Shown one piece after another: positions 1-6,458 of a stretch of 7,463 nt of DNA. This DNA comes from Bacillota bacterium. GTDB lineage: Bacteria; Bacillota; Clostridia; Lachnospirales; Bianqueaceae. The stretch covers positions 1-7,463 of the forward strand of contig JAFUJY010000215.1 of NCBI GenBank assembly GCA_017467985.1, written 5' to 3'. The stretch's first letter is position 1. Each line of letters starts with the position of its first letter. A model generated the notes under the pieces. It was given only the letters and a program-made list of their open reading frames with translations. It was not told the origin of the DNA and did no database searches. A program made the translations under genes and the position numbers.

Positions 1-467
1 AAGGCGGATACGGCAGTCACATAGGTGCCAACCATATTTACCGCATCAGAATTCTTGCATCTGTTTTCGTAGCTTTGATTAAATCTTGCTACCAGTTCAG
101 AATGGGTGTAGTGGGGCCGTGTTTCAACCGCATCAAAATTCAATACGTCTTCCACAGACTTAAAATAACTGGTGATATCCTTATTAAAATCCACATTTCC
201 TGCAGCATAATTGGCATGTCCCATATTTGTTCTGATATTATCAAACTCAGAGGCAAAAATATCAACGGACCATATAAAATCATAATTCCATGCTTTTTTG
301 AAGGCAGCACTGCCTTTTGCCAAGTCCTCCGGCGAACTGTGGGCTGTTAAATGTGTCCCCAAAACTGCATTAATCAAATCCCAATGACTTTCTGCGGAAT
401 ATTCTGTTCTTGGTACTCTGTCAGGCATCTCCAGATGGAGTGCCGCCATGCCGTCTTTGTATGACAT
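1..467 (-). CDS. Uroporphyrinogen decarboxylase (URO-D)-like family protein, partial (C-terminus beyond left edge)
   Basis: Reading the minus strand from ATG at 467-465 gives 155 codons with no stop before the window edge, so about the first 40% of a typical 340-380 residue family member is present. The start is supported by GGAGG at 479-475, seven bases upstream. The N-terminus contains LHLEMPDRVPRTEYSAESHW, which I recognise as the opening of uncharacterised URO-D-like proteins of Clostridia, a superfamily that includes true HemE and corrinoid/coenzyme M methyltransferases such as MtaA. The HemE RQAGR arginine motif is absent from this region, so a haem-pathway decarboxylase is unlikely; a methyl-transfer or other URO-D-fold role is more plausible but unproven. 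The active-site half is outside the window, so substrate cannot be judged. It is transcribed divergently from the lipoprotein gene. Confidence 0.72.
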   Translation of the reverse strand, partial: MSYKDGMAALHLEMPDRVPRTEYSAESHWDLINAVLGTHLTAHSSPEDLAKGSAAFKKAWNYDFIWSVDIFASEFDNIRTNMGHANYAAGNVDFNKDITSYFKSVEDVLNFDAVETRPHYTHSELVARFNQSYENRCKNSDAVNMVGTYVTAVSA

Positions 468-499
468 ATGATAACCTCCGTGATGTGGAATGTAATGTT

Positions 500-528
500 A
501 TTATACATGGAATGGGAGAGGAAAACAA
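500..528 (-). promoter_or_regulatory. Sigma-A-type promoter for the URO-D-like gene
   Basis: On the minus strand there is TTGTTT at 528-523, a 17-base spacer, and a perfect TATAAT at 505-500. Predicted transcription start is near 493, giving a leader of about 25 bases that carries the GGAGG at 479-475. Spacing and position fit the gene starting at 467. The -35 matches consensus at only three or four of six positions. Confidence 0.6.
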
Positions 529-550
529 GGGGAAGATATTTTCTTTTTTG

Positions 551-569
551 ACATTATGTGGTATAATGT
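551..569. repeat. 7-bp inverted repeat overlapping the lipoprotein promoter -10
   Basis: ACATTAT at 551-557 and ATAATGT at 563-569 are perfect inverted copies around a 5-base centre. The right arm overlaps the TATAAT hexamer, so a bound repressor would block RNA polymerase. Part of the symmetry is forced by the -10 sequence itself, so an operator role is only a possibility. Confidence 0.35.
559..567 (+). promoter_or_regulatory. Extended -10 promoter for the lipoprotein gene
   Basis: TGGTATAAT is a perfect extended -10 element (TGn plus TATAAT at 562-567). The hexamer at the normal -35 distance (539-544, TTTTCT) is poor, which is common for extended -10 promoters. Transcription would start near 574, leaving a leader of about 24 bases with the purine-rich ribosome binding site GGAAGGGGG at 582-590. 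A perfect TTGACA at 548-553 lies only 8 bases from the -10 and cannot act as its -35. Confidence 0.6.
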
Positions 570-597
570 AATCAAGTGAACGGAAGGGGGAGCAAAA

Positions 598-1815
598 ATG
601 TGTCAAAGTAATACGGTGAAACAAATAGTCTTGTTAGTGATCATGTGTCTTTGTCTGGCATCTTGTTCGGCTTCTAGAGAGAGTAATACCATAAATGCCA
701 ATGACTCCTCGTCAATTAAATCCTCAGAAGAATCCAGCCCGTTAGACGAGCAAGCCCAATATAATGTGCGTGTGTGGGATAAAATGTGTGAGATGGATGG
801 TGTCTACTATTTTGTCATGGGCACAAGCATTCATTATTGTGATCAGGTTTCAGGTCAGTATGGTGTTTTATGCGGGAAACCGGAGTGTGAGCATAAAGGC
901 TCGTCATGTAACGGCTATGTAGGACCGGAGAATTGTCTTGCAGCATATGATGGGAAGATATATACAATCGCAAGTTCTTTGGCCGGAACGAAACTGTACC
1001 GTGTAAATCCGGATGGGACTAATCGTGAGGAAGTACGGGAGTTAGATTCACTTGATGGAGGTAATGGCAGGGTATATATACATCGTGGATATGTTTATAT
1101 GAGTAAAGATACTCAACAGGTAGTTAATGGTCAAACGAGTACTACTTTTCATATGTATCAATATGAATTAGGTAGTAATGAAGAACCAGTTGTAGTCATG
1201 GAAGAGACACATGAGTATATTGAAATACCGTTTTATCATTTTGTGAATGATGAAATATACATGATTCTTCCATATGTAGACAACAATCAGAGAATTATAT
1301 CTATTCGAAAAATAGACCTTTCAAATTGCGATGTTGAAGAATTGTGGGTTGGTGATGTTGGTGGGAGTATAACTAATTTTTTAATTGATAAAGATGTGAT
1401 GTACATTGCAAATGAATTAGAAAAGGGTGAACGAGAGGTACGAATCCTGCAATATGATATCACGAAAAATACGATGGAGTATGGATCAAAGTTGAGAGGT
1501 GCTAAAGGAGAGTATCACATTACGTCAGAGTATATTGTATTTGCAGCAGATATCTCTAATACGTACATGATAATGGATCATTCTGGGAAGATATTTGACG
1601 AGGGAAGCTTTTTTAAGGTAGAAGGTGATCCGACCAGCACAGTAGAGTGTGTGTATATTGGAGAGGATGATGGCGCATTGTTTTTTCAATGGTTAAATAG
1701 TTATACGAAAAATAGCAGGTTTTGTAGTGATATGTATATTGTGAAGTGGACACCAGACAGTGTAGATGTTCTTGTGGAGTATAATTATGTTGCAGATGGA
1801 GTGGTTTACAGCTAA
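598..1815 (+). CDS. Putative secreted lipoprotein with predicted beta-propeller fold and CGKPECEH-type Cys/His motif
   Basis: A 405-residue protein whose specific function I cannot name. Residues 1-23 form a lipoprotein signal: K8, a hydrophobic core (10-20) and lipobox L20-A21-S22-C23, so the mature protein should be lipid-anchored at C23 outside the membrane. A Ser/Glu-rich linker (about 26-50) follows. From about residue 67 there are roughly seven loosely repeated strand units (near 67, 118, 164, 217, 264, 310, 358), each opening like DGxxYf and about 50 residues long, which suggests a beta-propeller of the kind seen in DUF5050-like proteins. Within the first unit is LCGKPECEHKGSSC (91-104), with C92, C97, H99 and C104. 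I recognise this signature in many gut Firmicute lipoproteins; it may be a disulfide or metal site (inference). The ribosome binding site GGAAGGGGG at 582-590 supports ATG 598. The gene is monocistronic, ending in its own terminator, and is visibly AT-richer than the downstream operon. Confidence 0.85.
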   Translation: MCQSNTVKQIVLLVIMCLCLASCSASRESNTINANDSSSIKSSEESSPLDEQAQYNVRVWDKMCEMDGVYYFVMGTSIHYCDQVSGQYGVLCGKPECEHKGSSCNGYVGPENCLAAYDGKIYTIASSLAGTKLYRVNPDGTNREEVRELDSLDGGNGRVYIHRGYVYMSKDTQQVVNGQTSTTFHMYQYELGSNEEPVVVMEETHEYIEIPFYHFVNDEIYMILPYVDNNQRIISIRKIDLSNCDVEELWVGDVGGSITNFLIDKDVMYIANELEKGEREVRILQYDITKNTMEYGSKLRGAKGEYHITSEYIVFAADISNTYMIMDHSGKIFDEGSFFKVEGDPTSTVECVYIGEDDGALFFQWLNSYTKNSRFCSDMYIVKWTPDSVDVLVEYNYVADGVVYS

Positions 1816-1858
1816 CAATATCATAATTGCAAATTAAAACGGATGATGTGCTCCCCCC

Positions 1859-1900
1859 AGCCCGCATAATTCCTTGTGATTTATGCGGGCTTTTGTATTT
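1859..1900 (+). terminator. Rho-independent terminator after the lipoprotein gene
   Basis: AGCCCGCATAA at 1859-1869 pairs perfectly with TTATGCGGGCT at 1881-1891 (11-bp stem, 11-base loop) and is followed by TTTTGTATTT. It lies 44 bases after the stop codon at 1813-1815 and only about 30 bases before the next promoter, insulating the downstream operon. Confidence 0.9.
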
Positions 1901-1917
1901 CCTTTTTCTCAATATTA

Positions 1918-1926
1918 TGTTATAAT
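1918..1926 (+). promoter_or_regulatory. Extended -10 promoter for the SDR-GT4-AKR operon
   Basis: TGTTATAAT gives TGn plus a perfect TATAAT at 1921-1926. No good -35 lies at 16-18 bases upstream (TTTCCT at 1898-1903). Start of transcription would be near 1933, with a leader of about 37 bases containing the ribosome binding site AGGGAGG at 1954-1960. TATTAT at 1913-1918 and ATAATA at 1922-1927 form a 6-bp inverted repeat over the -10. Confidence 0.6.
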
Positions 1927-1969
1927 ACCCCCAGAAACAGATTTTTTTGGTTAAGGGAGGTCAATCAGG

Positions 1970-2983
1970 ATGAAAGCTCTTTTTATCGGAGGAACGGGCG
2001 TGATCAGTACGGCCATTTCTCAGAAGCTGATCGCAGAGGGCCACGAACTGTGGCTGATCAACCGAGGCAGCCATGCTATGGACGGTGCCCGCACAATTAC
2101 AGCCGATATTAATAACGAAACATACATCGCAGAGCAGATTGCAAATGAAAAGTTTGACGTGGTGGCGGATTTTATCGCCTTCCGGCCGGAGCAGCTGGAG
2201 CGGGATTATCGCCTGTTTAAGGGTAAAACCCGGCAGTTTATTTATATTAGCTCGGCGTCGGCCTATCAGAAGCCTTTATCTAACTATTTGATTACCGAAA
2301 GCACGCCTTTGTCCAATCCTTACTGGGAGTATTCCCGGCTGAAGATTGCGGGCGAGGAGCTGCTGATGAAGTATTATCGTGAAGAGGGCTTCCCCATTAC
2401 CATTGTCCGTCCCAGTCATACCTACAGTGAGCGCAAGGTGCCCGTGGGCTTTTATGGCAAGAAGTGCAGTTATCAGGTGGTGAAGCGTATGTTGGAGGGG
2501 AAGCCGGTGATTATTCCCGGTGATGGTAATTCCCTGTGGACGCTGACCAACAGCAAGGATTTTGCCAAGGGCTTTGTGGGATTGATGGGCAATGTCCATG
2601 CCATTGGTGAGGCGGTGCAGATCACCAGCGACGAAAGTTTGACCTGGAACCAGGTGCATCAGTGCATTGCGGACGCGCTGGGCGTGGAACTCAAGGCTTA
2701 CCATGTATCTACTGATTTTTTGAGGGCCTGCGGCCAATATGATACGGACGGTCTGGTGGGGGACAAGGCCCATACAGTGGTGTTTGATAATACCAAGCTC
2801 AAGCGCCTGGTACCCGGATTTGCAGCCACCATTCGGTTTGATCAGGGTATTCGGGAGTCCGTGGCCTATTTGCTGGCCCATCCTGAACTGCAGGTGGAGG
2901 ATCCGGACTTTGATGCGTGGTGTGATCGGGTGATCGCCGCCCAGGAAGAAGCGATTCAGAAAATAAAAGGAGTCCAGCTATGA
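1970..2983 (+). CDS. NAD(P)-dependent epimerase/dehydratase-like protein (extended/atypical SDR)
   Basis: A 337-residue Rossmann-fold protein. The N-terminal nucleotide-binding loop is GGTGVIS (residues 7-13), where the usual third glycine is Ser13, as in CSP41-like members of the extended SDR group. The NRG at 31-33 follows beta-2, where cofactor ribose or phosphate is usually read. The beta-5 strand ends in S94-S95-A96-S97 and is followed by Y121-S-R-L-K125, the YxxxK catalytic pair, so the active site appears intact. VRPSHTY (146-152) is the usual post-catalytic RP motif. The substrate is probably a nucleotide sugar or similar, but this is not readable from sequence. Start ATG 1970 has AGGGAGG at 1954-1960 (9-base spacing). 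It is the first gene of an operon and its TGA overlaps the next ATG (ATGA at 2980-2983), indicating translational coupling to the glycosyltransferase. Confidence 0.88.
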   Translation: MKALFIGGTGVISTAISQKLIAEGHELWLINRGSHAMDGARTITADINNETYIAEQIANEKFDVVADFIAFRPEQLERDYRLFKGKTRQFIYISSASAYQKPLSNYLITESTPLSNPYWEYSRLKIAGEELLMKYYREEGFPITIVRPSHTYSERKVPVGFYGKKCSYQVVKRMLEGKPVIIPGDGNSLWTLTNSKDFAKGFVGLMGNVHAIGEAVQITSDESLTWNQVHQCIADALGVELKAYHVSTDFLRACGQYDTDGLVGDKAHTVVFDNTKLKRLVPGFAATIRFDQGIRESVAYLLAHPELQVEDPDFDAWCDRVIAAQEEAIQKIKGVQL

Positions 2984-4146
2984 AAGTTTTAATTACATCT
3001 GACTGGTACAAGCCGGTCATTAACGGGGTTGTAACCTCCATTGTGAATCTGGAAAATGAGCTGCGTGCCCGGGGCCATGAAGTGCGGGTGCTGGCCACCA
3101 GCCGAACCCACAGTTCCTGGAAGGAAGACAACACCTATTACTTTTTGGGGTCTGTCCCTGTGGATAAAATTTATCCCCTGGCCCGTATGACGGTGCTCTT
3201 TAAGCATACCTTTATTCAGGAACTGATCGACTGGAAGCCGGATGTGATCCACTCCCAGTGCGAGCTGAACAGCTATATTTTTGCGCAAATCATTTCCAAG
3301 AAGACCGGGGCGCCCATCGTTCATACCTATCATACGGTGTATGAGCAGTACACCCACTATTTTTCCTTTAATCAGAAGATCGGCCAGAAGGCGGTAAAAG
3401 AATTTTCCAAGTGGACGCTGAACAAGTCCCATGCGGTCATTGTTCCTACTGATAAGGTGAAGACTTTGCTGCTGCGCTATGGTGTGCGCCGGAAGATCTT
3501 TGTGGTGCCCAGCGGCATTTCTCTGGATCGCTTTAACATTCATTTTACGAAGGAAGACCAGGCGAAGATGCGCCGTCAGCTGGGTATTCCGGAAAATCAT
3601 CAGGTGATGGTGACTTTGGGACGTATTGCCCAGGAGAAAAATATTCAGGAACTGATTGAATATGTGCATCGCATGAACCGTCCCAATTTTACCTATGTGA
3701 TTGTAGGCGACGGACCTTATCGTCAGGAACTGGAGAGTCTGGTGGAAAAGTTAGGTGAGAAGAAGCGTATTATTTTCACCGGCATGGTGACGCCGGAGCA
3801 GACCCCCTATTATTATCGTGTGGGTGATATTTTCGGCAGTGCATCCAGTTCGGAGACCCAGGGCCTGACCTATGTGGAGGCGCTGGCTTGTGGATTACCC
3901 GCCGTTTGTCGTAAAGATCCCTGCCTGGATGATGTAATCTTCCACGGTTACAATGGTTATCAGTTCTCTAATTATGAAGAGTTTGCAGAGAGTGTGCATC
4001 GCATTTTGGATCATCCGGAGCGTTGTGAAGAAATGGGTCAGCATTCTTGTAAGATTGCGGATAAATATTCCGCTCGGGTATTTGGCCGCAAGGTGGAACA
4101 GGTATATAAGAAGGTTATTGCGAAGAAGCAGGAGAATAAAGCATGA
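2980..4146 (+). CDS. GT4-family glycosyltransferase, diacylglycerol glucosyltransferase-like
   Basis: A 388-residue GT-B retaining glycosyltransferase. The N-terminal domain opens with SDWYKPVINGVVTS (7-20), the glycine-containing acceptor/donor loop of family GT4. IHSQCEL (90-96) and HTYHTVYEQYTHYF (115-128) closely resemble the conserved HTQTEF and YHTxYExYxHY segments of bacterial 1,2-diacylglycerol 3-glucosyltransferases. In the C-terminal domain, GRIAQEKN (214-221) carries the Arg and Lys that contact donor phosphates, VGDGP is at 242-246, and E292 and E300 make the EX7E motif. The likely role is transfer of a sugar from a nucleotide donor to a membrane lipid at the inner face of the membrane, making a glycolipid; the exact donor and acceptor are inference. 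AAAGGAG at 2966-2972 supports the start inside the end of the upstream gene. It shares ATGA overlaps with both neighbours, so all three proteins should be made together. Confidence 0.88.
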   Translation: MKVLITSDWYKPVINGVVTSIVNLENELRARGHEVRVLATSRTHSSWKEDNTYYFLGSVPVDKIYPLARMTVLFKHTFIQELIDWKPDVIHSQCELNSYIFAQIISKKTGAPIVHTYHTVYEQYTHYFSFNQKIGQKAVKEFSKWTLNKSHAVIVPTDKVKTLLLRYGVRRKIFVVPSGISLDRFNIHFTKEDQAKMRRQLGIPENHQVMVTLGRIAQEKNIQELIEYVHRMNRPNFTYVIVGDGPYRQELESLVEKLGEKKRIIFTGMVTPEQTPYYYRVGDIFGSASSSETQGLTYVEALACGLPAVCRKDPCLDDVIFHGYNGYQFSNYEEFAESVHRILDHPERCEEMGQHSCKIADKYSARVFGRKVEQVYKKVIAKKQENKA

Positions 4147-5123
4147 AGAATTTAACATTGCAGGGACGTTCGGTATCCCAAATCGCTCTGGGTTCCACCA
4201 ACTTTGGCGAGCCCATGAGTATCGAAGAGTCCTGGCAGGTCATGGACTATGCCCGCAGCGTGGGTGTGAATATGTTTGATACTGCCCGGGTATACGGCGA
4301 ATGGTATAAGAATGGTGGCCGCACCGGTTATTGCGAAAAGGTGCTGGGCGATTATATGAAGGCCAGGGGCTGTCGGGATGAAATCTTTTTGGTAACTAAA
4401 GGGGCCCATCCACCGCTGTTGGATCGTTTCCAATCTCGATTGACGGCGGAGTGTCTGCGGTCTGATTTAGAAGAGTCCCTGGTGGACTTGGGGACGGACC
4501 ACGTGGATCTGTACTTCCTGCATCGGGATCACGATACCATGAACATGGCCGAGGTGATGGAGCAGCTGCATGAGTTTGTTCAGGAGGGTAAAGTGCGGGC
4601 TATTGGTGCATCCAACTGGCGATTTGAACGTATTATGGAGGCCAATGCCTATGCCAAGGAGCATGGTTTGACACCTTTTACTGCCAGTCAGATCGAGTGG
4701 AGCATGGCGAAATTCGATGAGAGCGGCAATAGTGATGCTACCCAGATGGCTCTGAAGCCGGCGGAATACGAGCAGTACAAGAACAGCGGTCTGCTGCTGA
4801 TGTGTTTCACCGCTCAGGCCAGCGGATTGTTCAGTAAAGCCAAGAATTATGGCGGCTATGACGAACTGGTGCAGGCCGGTCGTCTGGGTAAATATAAAGA
4901 CCCCGCCAATAAGCAGCGTGTGGAGGCGGCTCTGGAACTGTGCGAAAAGTACAATGTGTCGCCGGCGGCCCTGACCATTTCATATTTGACCAGCCAAGGC
5001 TTTCCGGTGATGCCGATTTTGGGCTGCTCCAAATTATCTCAGCTGCAGGATTCTTTATCTGCACCGGACTTGGCAATGAGCGCCGAGGATTATGAAAAGA
5101 TCCTACAAGGGGATGTGATTTAA
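4143..5123 (+). CDS. Aldo/keto reductase, third gene of the SDR-GT4 operon
   Basis: A 326-residue NAD(P)H-dependent oxidoreductase of the (alpha/beta)8-barrel AKR superfamily. The catalytic tetrad is complete: D46 (MFDTARVYG), Y51, K86 (LVTKGAH) and H127 (YFLHRD). Cofactor-binding segments include GASNW (155-159) and ASQIEWS (181-187). The HRDH after the catalytic His and the long, Gly/Arg-rich insertion after Y51 (GEWYKNGGRTGYCE) resemble AKRs linked to sugar or polysaccharide metabolism rather than the short 2,5-diketogluconate reductase type. It probably reduces or oxidises a sugar-derived carbonyl, but the substrate is unknown. ATG 4143 overlaps the upstream TGA (ATGA at 4143-4146) and AGGAG at 4130-4134 lies 8 bases before it. 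The operon ends here, followed by a long hairpin terminator. Confidence 0.88.
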   Translation: MKNLTLQGRSVSQIALGSTNFGEPMSIEESWQVMDYARSVGVNMFDTARVYGEWYKNGGRTGYCEKVLGDYMKARGCRDEIFLVTKGAHPPLLDRFQSRLTAECLRSDLEESLVDLGTDHVDLYFLHRDHDTMNMAEVMEQLHEFVQEGKVRAIGASNWRFERIMEANAYAKEHGLTPFTASQIEWSMAKFDESGNSDATQMALKPAEYEQYKNSGLLLMCFTAQASGLFSKAKNYGGYDELVQAGRLGKYKDPANKQRVEAALELCEKYNVSPAALTISYLTSQGFPVMPILGCSKLSQLQDSLSAPDLAMSAEDYEKILQGDVI

Positions 5124-5133
5124 AGACATAAAT

Positions 5134-5206
5134 AACCCTATAAGTTTTTGCAATGTTTTATGCTTTTTTTGAAAAATGTTTGCAAAAACTTATAGGGTTT
5201 TATTTT
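5134..5206 (+). terminator. Long-stem terminator after the SDR-GT4-AKR operon
   Basis: Positions 5134-5153 and 5180-5199 are perfect inverted copies: a 20-bp stem around a 26-base AT-rich loop. The right arm runs into TTTTATTTT (5198-5206). It begins 11 bases after the operon stop codon. The reverse strand has only a weak U-tract (TTATTTATG), so it probably works mainly for the plus strand. The stem is much longer than needed for termination. Confidence 0.85.
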
Positions 5207-5210
5207 GTGT

Positions 5211-5250
5211 ACAGAAAAAAGGAGCAACGGCCGATGGACCATTGCTCCTT
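5211..5250 (-). terminator. Terminator of the ferredoxin-type aldo/keto reductase gene
   Basis: AAGGAGCAA at 5219-5227 pairs with TTGCTCCTT at 5242-5250 (9 bp; an inner GG/CC pairing at 5229-5230 with 5239-5240 is possible). On the minus strand the hairpin is followed by TTTTTTCTGT. It starts six bases after the stop codon of the minus gene. The plus strand also continues into ATTTTTTACTT, so it may serve as a second, back-up terminator for the convergent operon. Confidence 0.85.
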
Positions 5251-5255
5251 ATTTT

Positions 5256-6371
5256 TTACTTCAACAACTCATGGATCTCGGCCAGTCTTGCCGGAATCTC
5301 GATATTCTGCGGGCAGTGCTTCATGCAGGCCTTGCAGTTGCGGCACTTGTCGGCGCCATTACCATCAGCCACCAGCTTAGCATACGCCTTTTTGCTGCGC
5401 TCCACCACGTTGAACATCTGATACTCGTTATAAATGCGGAATACCTTAGGAATATCCACGCCAAAAGGACAATCCATGCAGTAACGGCAGCCGGTACAGG
5501 GAACCAGCGGCTTAGCCCGCATAGCATCCATAACTTCCTTAACGGCCTGCTGTTCGTCAGCAGACAGGGGCTGGATATCAGCAAAAGTAGCCAGATTCTG
5601 ATCGATCTGCTCCTGATTGGACATACCGCTCAAAATAACGGCCACGTTGTCCAGAGAAGCAACGAAACGCAGTGCCCACTCAGCATCGGTGGAACCGGGA
5701 CATGCCTTGCGGAAAGGTGCGGATACATCCGGAGCCAGAGCAGCCAAAGCGCCGCCGCGGATGGGCTCCATTACGATGATCGGTACGCCAAATTCGGTGG
5801 CGATATCATACAACTCGTGAGCATAATCATCCCAGTCAAAATAGTTGATCTGCAGCTGAACAAAATCCCACTGGCCTTCACTCAGCATCTGACGCAGCAC
5901 TTCCGGCTTGTCGTGGAAGGAGAAACCGGCATAGCGAATCTTACCCTGCTTCTTCAGTTCCAGCTGGTACTCATTGGCATGCACTTCCTTGGCAAAAGCC
6001 CAACGGTCAGCATTCATGGCGTGCAGCAGCAGGAAATCAATGTATTCCACACCCAGACGCTCCAACTCTTCTTCAAACAGACGAGCTACATCTTCGGAAG
6101 TCTTGGCAAACCATAGCGGAATCTTATCAGCCAGAGTATAGGCCTCACGAGGATAACGCTCCACCAGACATTCCTTCAGAACGCCCTCACTCTTCTGACC
6201 ATGATACACATAAGCGGTATCAAAATAGGTCAAACCCTGAGCGATTGCGGTATCAATCATTTTTTTAACAGCCTCTTTGTCAACCTCGCCATCGATGGTG
6301 GGCATGCGCATGGCGCCAAAACCCAGACGGGAAACGGTGGTGTCCAAAGAAGGTAAGTATTTTTTCTGCAT
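5256..6371 (-). CDS. Aldo/keto reductase with C-terminal double [4Fe-4S] ferredoxin domain
   Basis: A 371-residue two-domain oxidoreductase. Residues about 1-280 form an AKR barrel with the full tetrad D51, Y56, K83 and H117 (LLLHAMN). The C-terminal region carries two cysteine clusters: C292, C295, C298, C301 followed by Pro, and C343, C346, C349, C353 followed by Pro, each fitting a [4Fe-4S] centre. This is a known domain architecture, common in anaerobes, in which electrons may pass between ferredoxin-like centres and the nicotinamide site; the physiological substrate is not established. I chose ATG at 6371-6369 because AAGGGGG (6387-6381) lies nine bases upstream. An in-frame ATG at 6407, 12 codons earlier, has no ribosome binding site and overlaps the promoter -10. 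The gene converges on the AKR operon but the two reductases are different subfamilies, not a recent duplication. Confidence 0.92.
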   Translation of the reverse strand: MQKKYLPSLDTTVSRLGFGAMRMPTIDGEVDKEAVKKMIDTAIAQGLTYFDTAYVYHGQKSEGVLKECLVERYPREAYTLADKIPLWFAKTSEDVARLFEEELERLGVEYIDFLLLHAMNADRWAFAKEVHANEYQLELKKQGKIRYAGFSFHDKPEVLRQMLSEGQWDFVQLQINYFDWDDYAHELYDIATEFGVPIIVMEPIRGGALAALAPDVSAPFRKACPGSTDAEWALRFVASLDNVAVILSGMSNQEQIDQNLATFADIQPLSADEQQAVKEVMDAMRAKPLVPCTGCRYCMDCPFGVDIPKVFRIYNEYQMFNVVERSKKAYAKLVADGNGADKCRNCKACMKHCPQNIEIPARLAEIHELLK

Positions 6372-6405
6372 AACAAAAAACCCCCTTAAAATTAAGTATA
6401 CAACC

Positions 6406-6434
6406 ATTATAAGATGTTTTTTGTGAAATGTCCA
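6406..6434 (-). promoter_or_regulatory. Sigma-A-type promoter for the ferredoxin-type AKR gene
   Basis: Minus-strand TGGACA at 6434-6429, a 17-base spacer and a perfect TATAAT at 6411-6406. Transcription should start near 6399, giving a leader of about 28 bases. This supports starting translation at 6371 rather than 6407, since 6407 would lie upstream of the transcript start. Confidence 0.72.
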
Positions 6435-6458
6435 TAGAGGATTTTATTCATTTTTCGT

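Noticed and set aside
75..350. 91-codon open frame on the plus strand
   Set aside because: Opposite the URO-D-like gene, which is supported by start signal, promoter and family motif.
548..567. TTGACA and TATAAT as a classic -35/-10 pair
   Set aside because: The spacer is only 8 bases, too short for sigma-A; the extended -10 explanation is better.
421..624. 67-codon minus-strand frame covering the divergent promoter region
   Set aside because: It would read through both promoters and overlaps the starts of both flanking genes; no ribosome binding site.
1816..1969. Riboswitch or small RNA between the lipoprotein gene and the operon
   Set aside because: The region is only 154 bases and is explained by one terminator, one promoter and a leader of about 37 bases, leaving no room for an aptamer.
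2276..2881. 201-codon open frame on the minus strand
   Set aside because: Antisense to the SDR gene with no promoter, ribosome binding site or recognisable motif.
2989..3669. 226-codon open frame on the minus strand
   Set aside because: Antisense to the GT4 gene, whose plus-strand motifs are complete; it is a shadow of its codon bias.
5205..6116. 303-codon open frame on the plus strand
   Set aside because: It lies wholly opposite the ferredoxin-type AKR gene, starts inside a terminator hairpin, has no ribosome binding site and its translation resembles no family, while the minus frame has intact catalytic and cysteine motifs.
6369..6407. Upstream ATG at 6407 as the start of the ferredoxin-type AKR (12 extra residues)
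   Set aside because: It overlaps the -10 hexamer, lies before the predicted transcript start and lacks a ribosome binding site, whereas the ATG at 6371 has AAGGGGG nine bases upstream.
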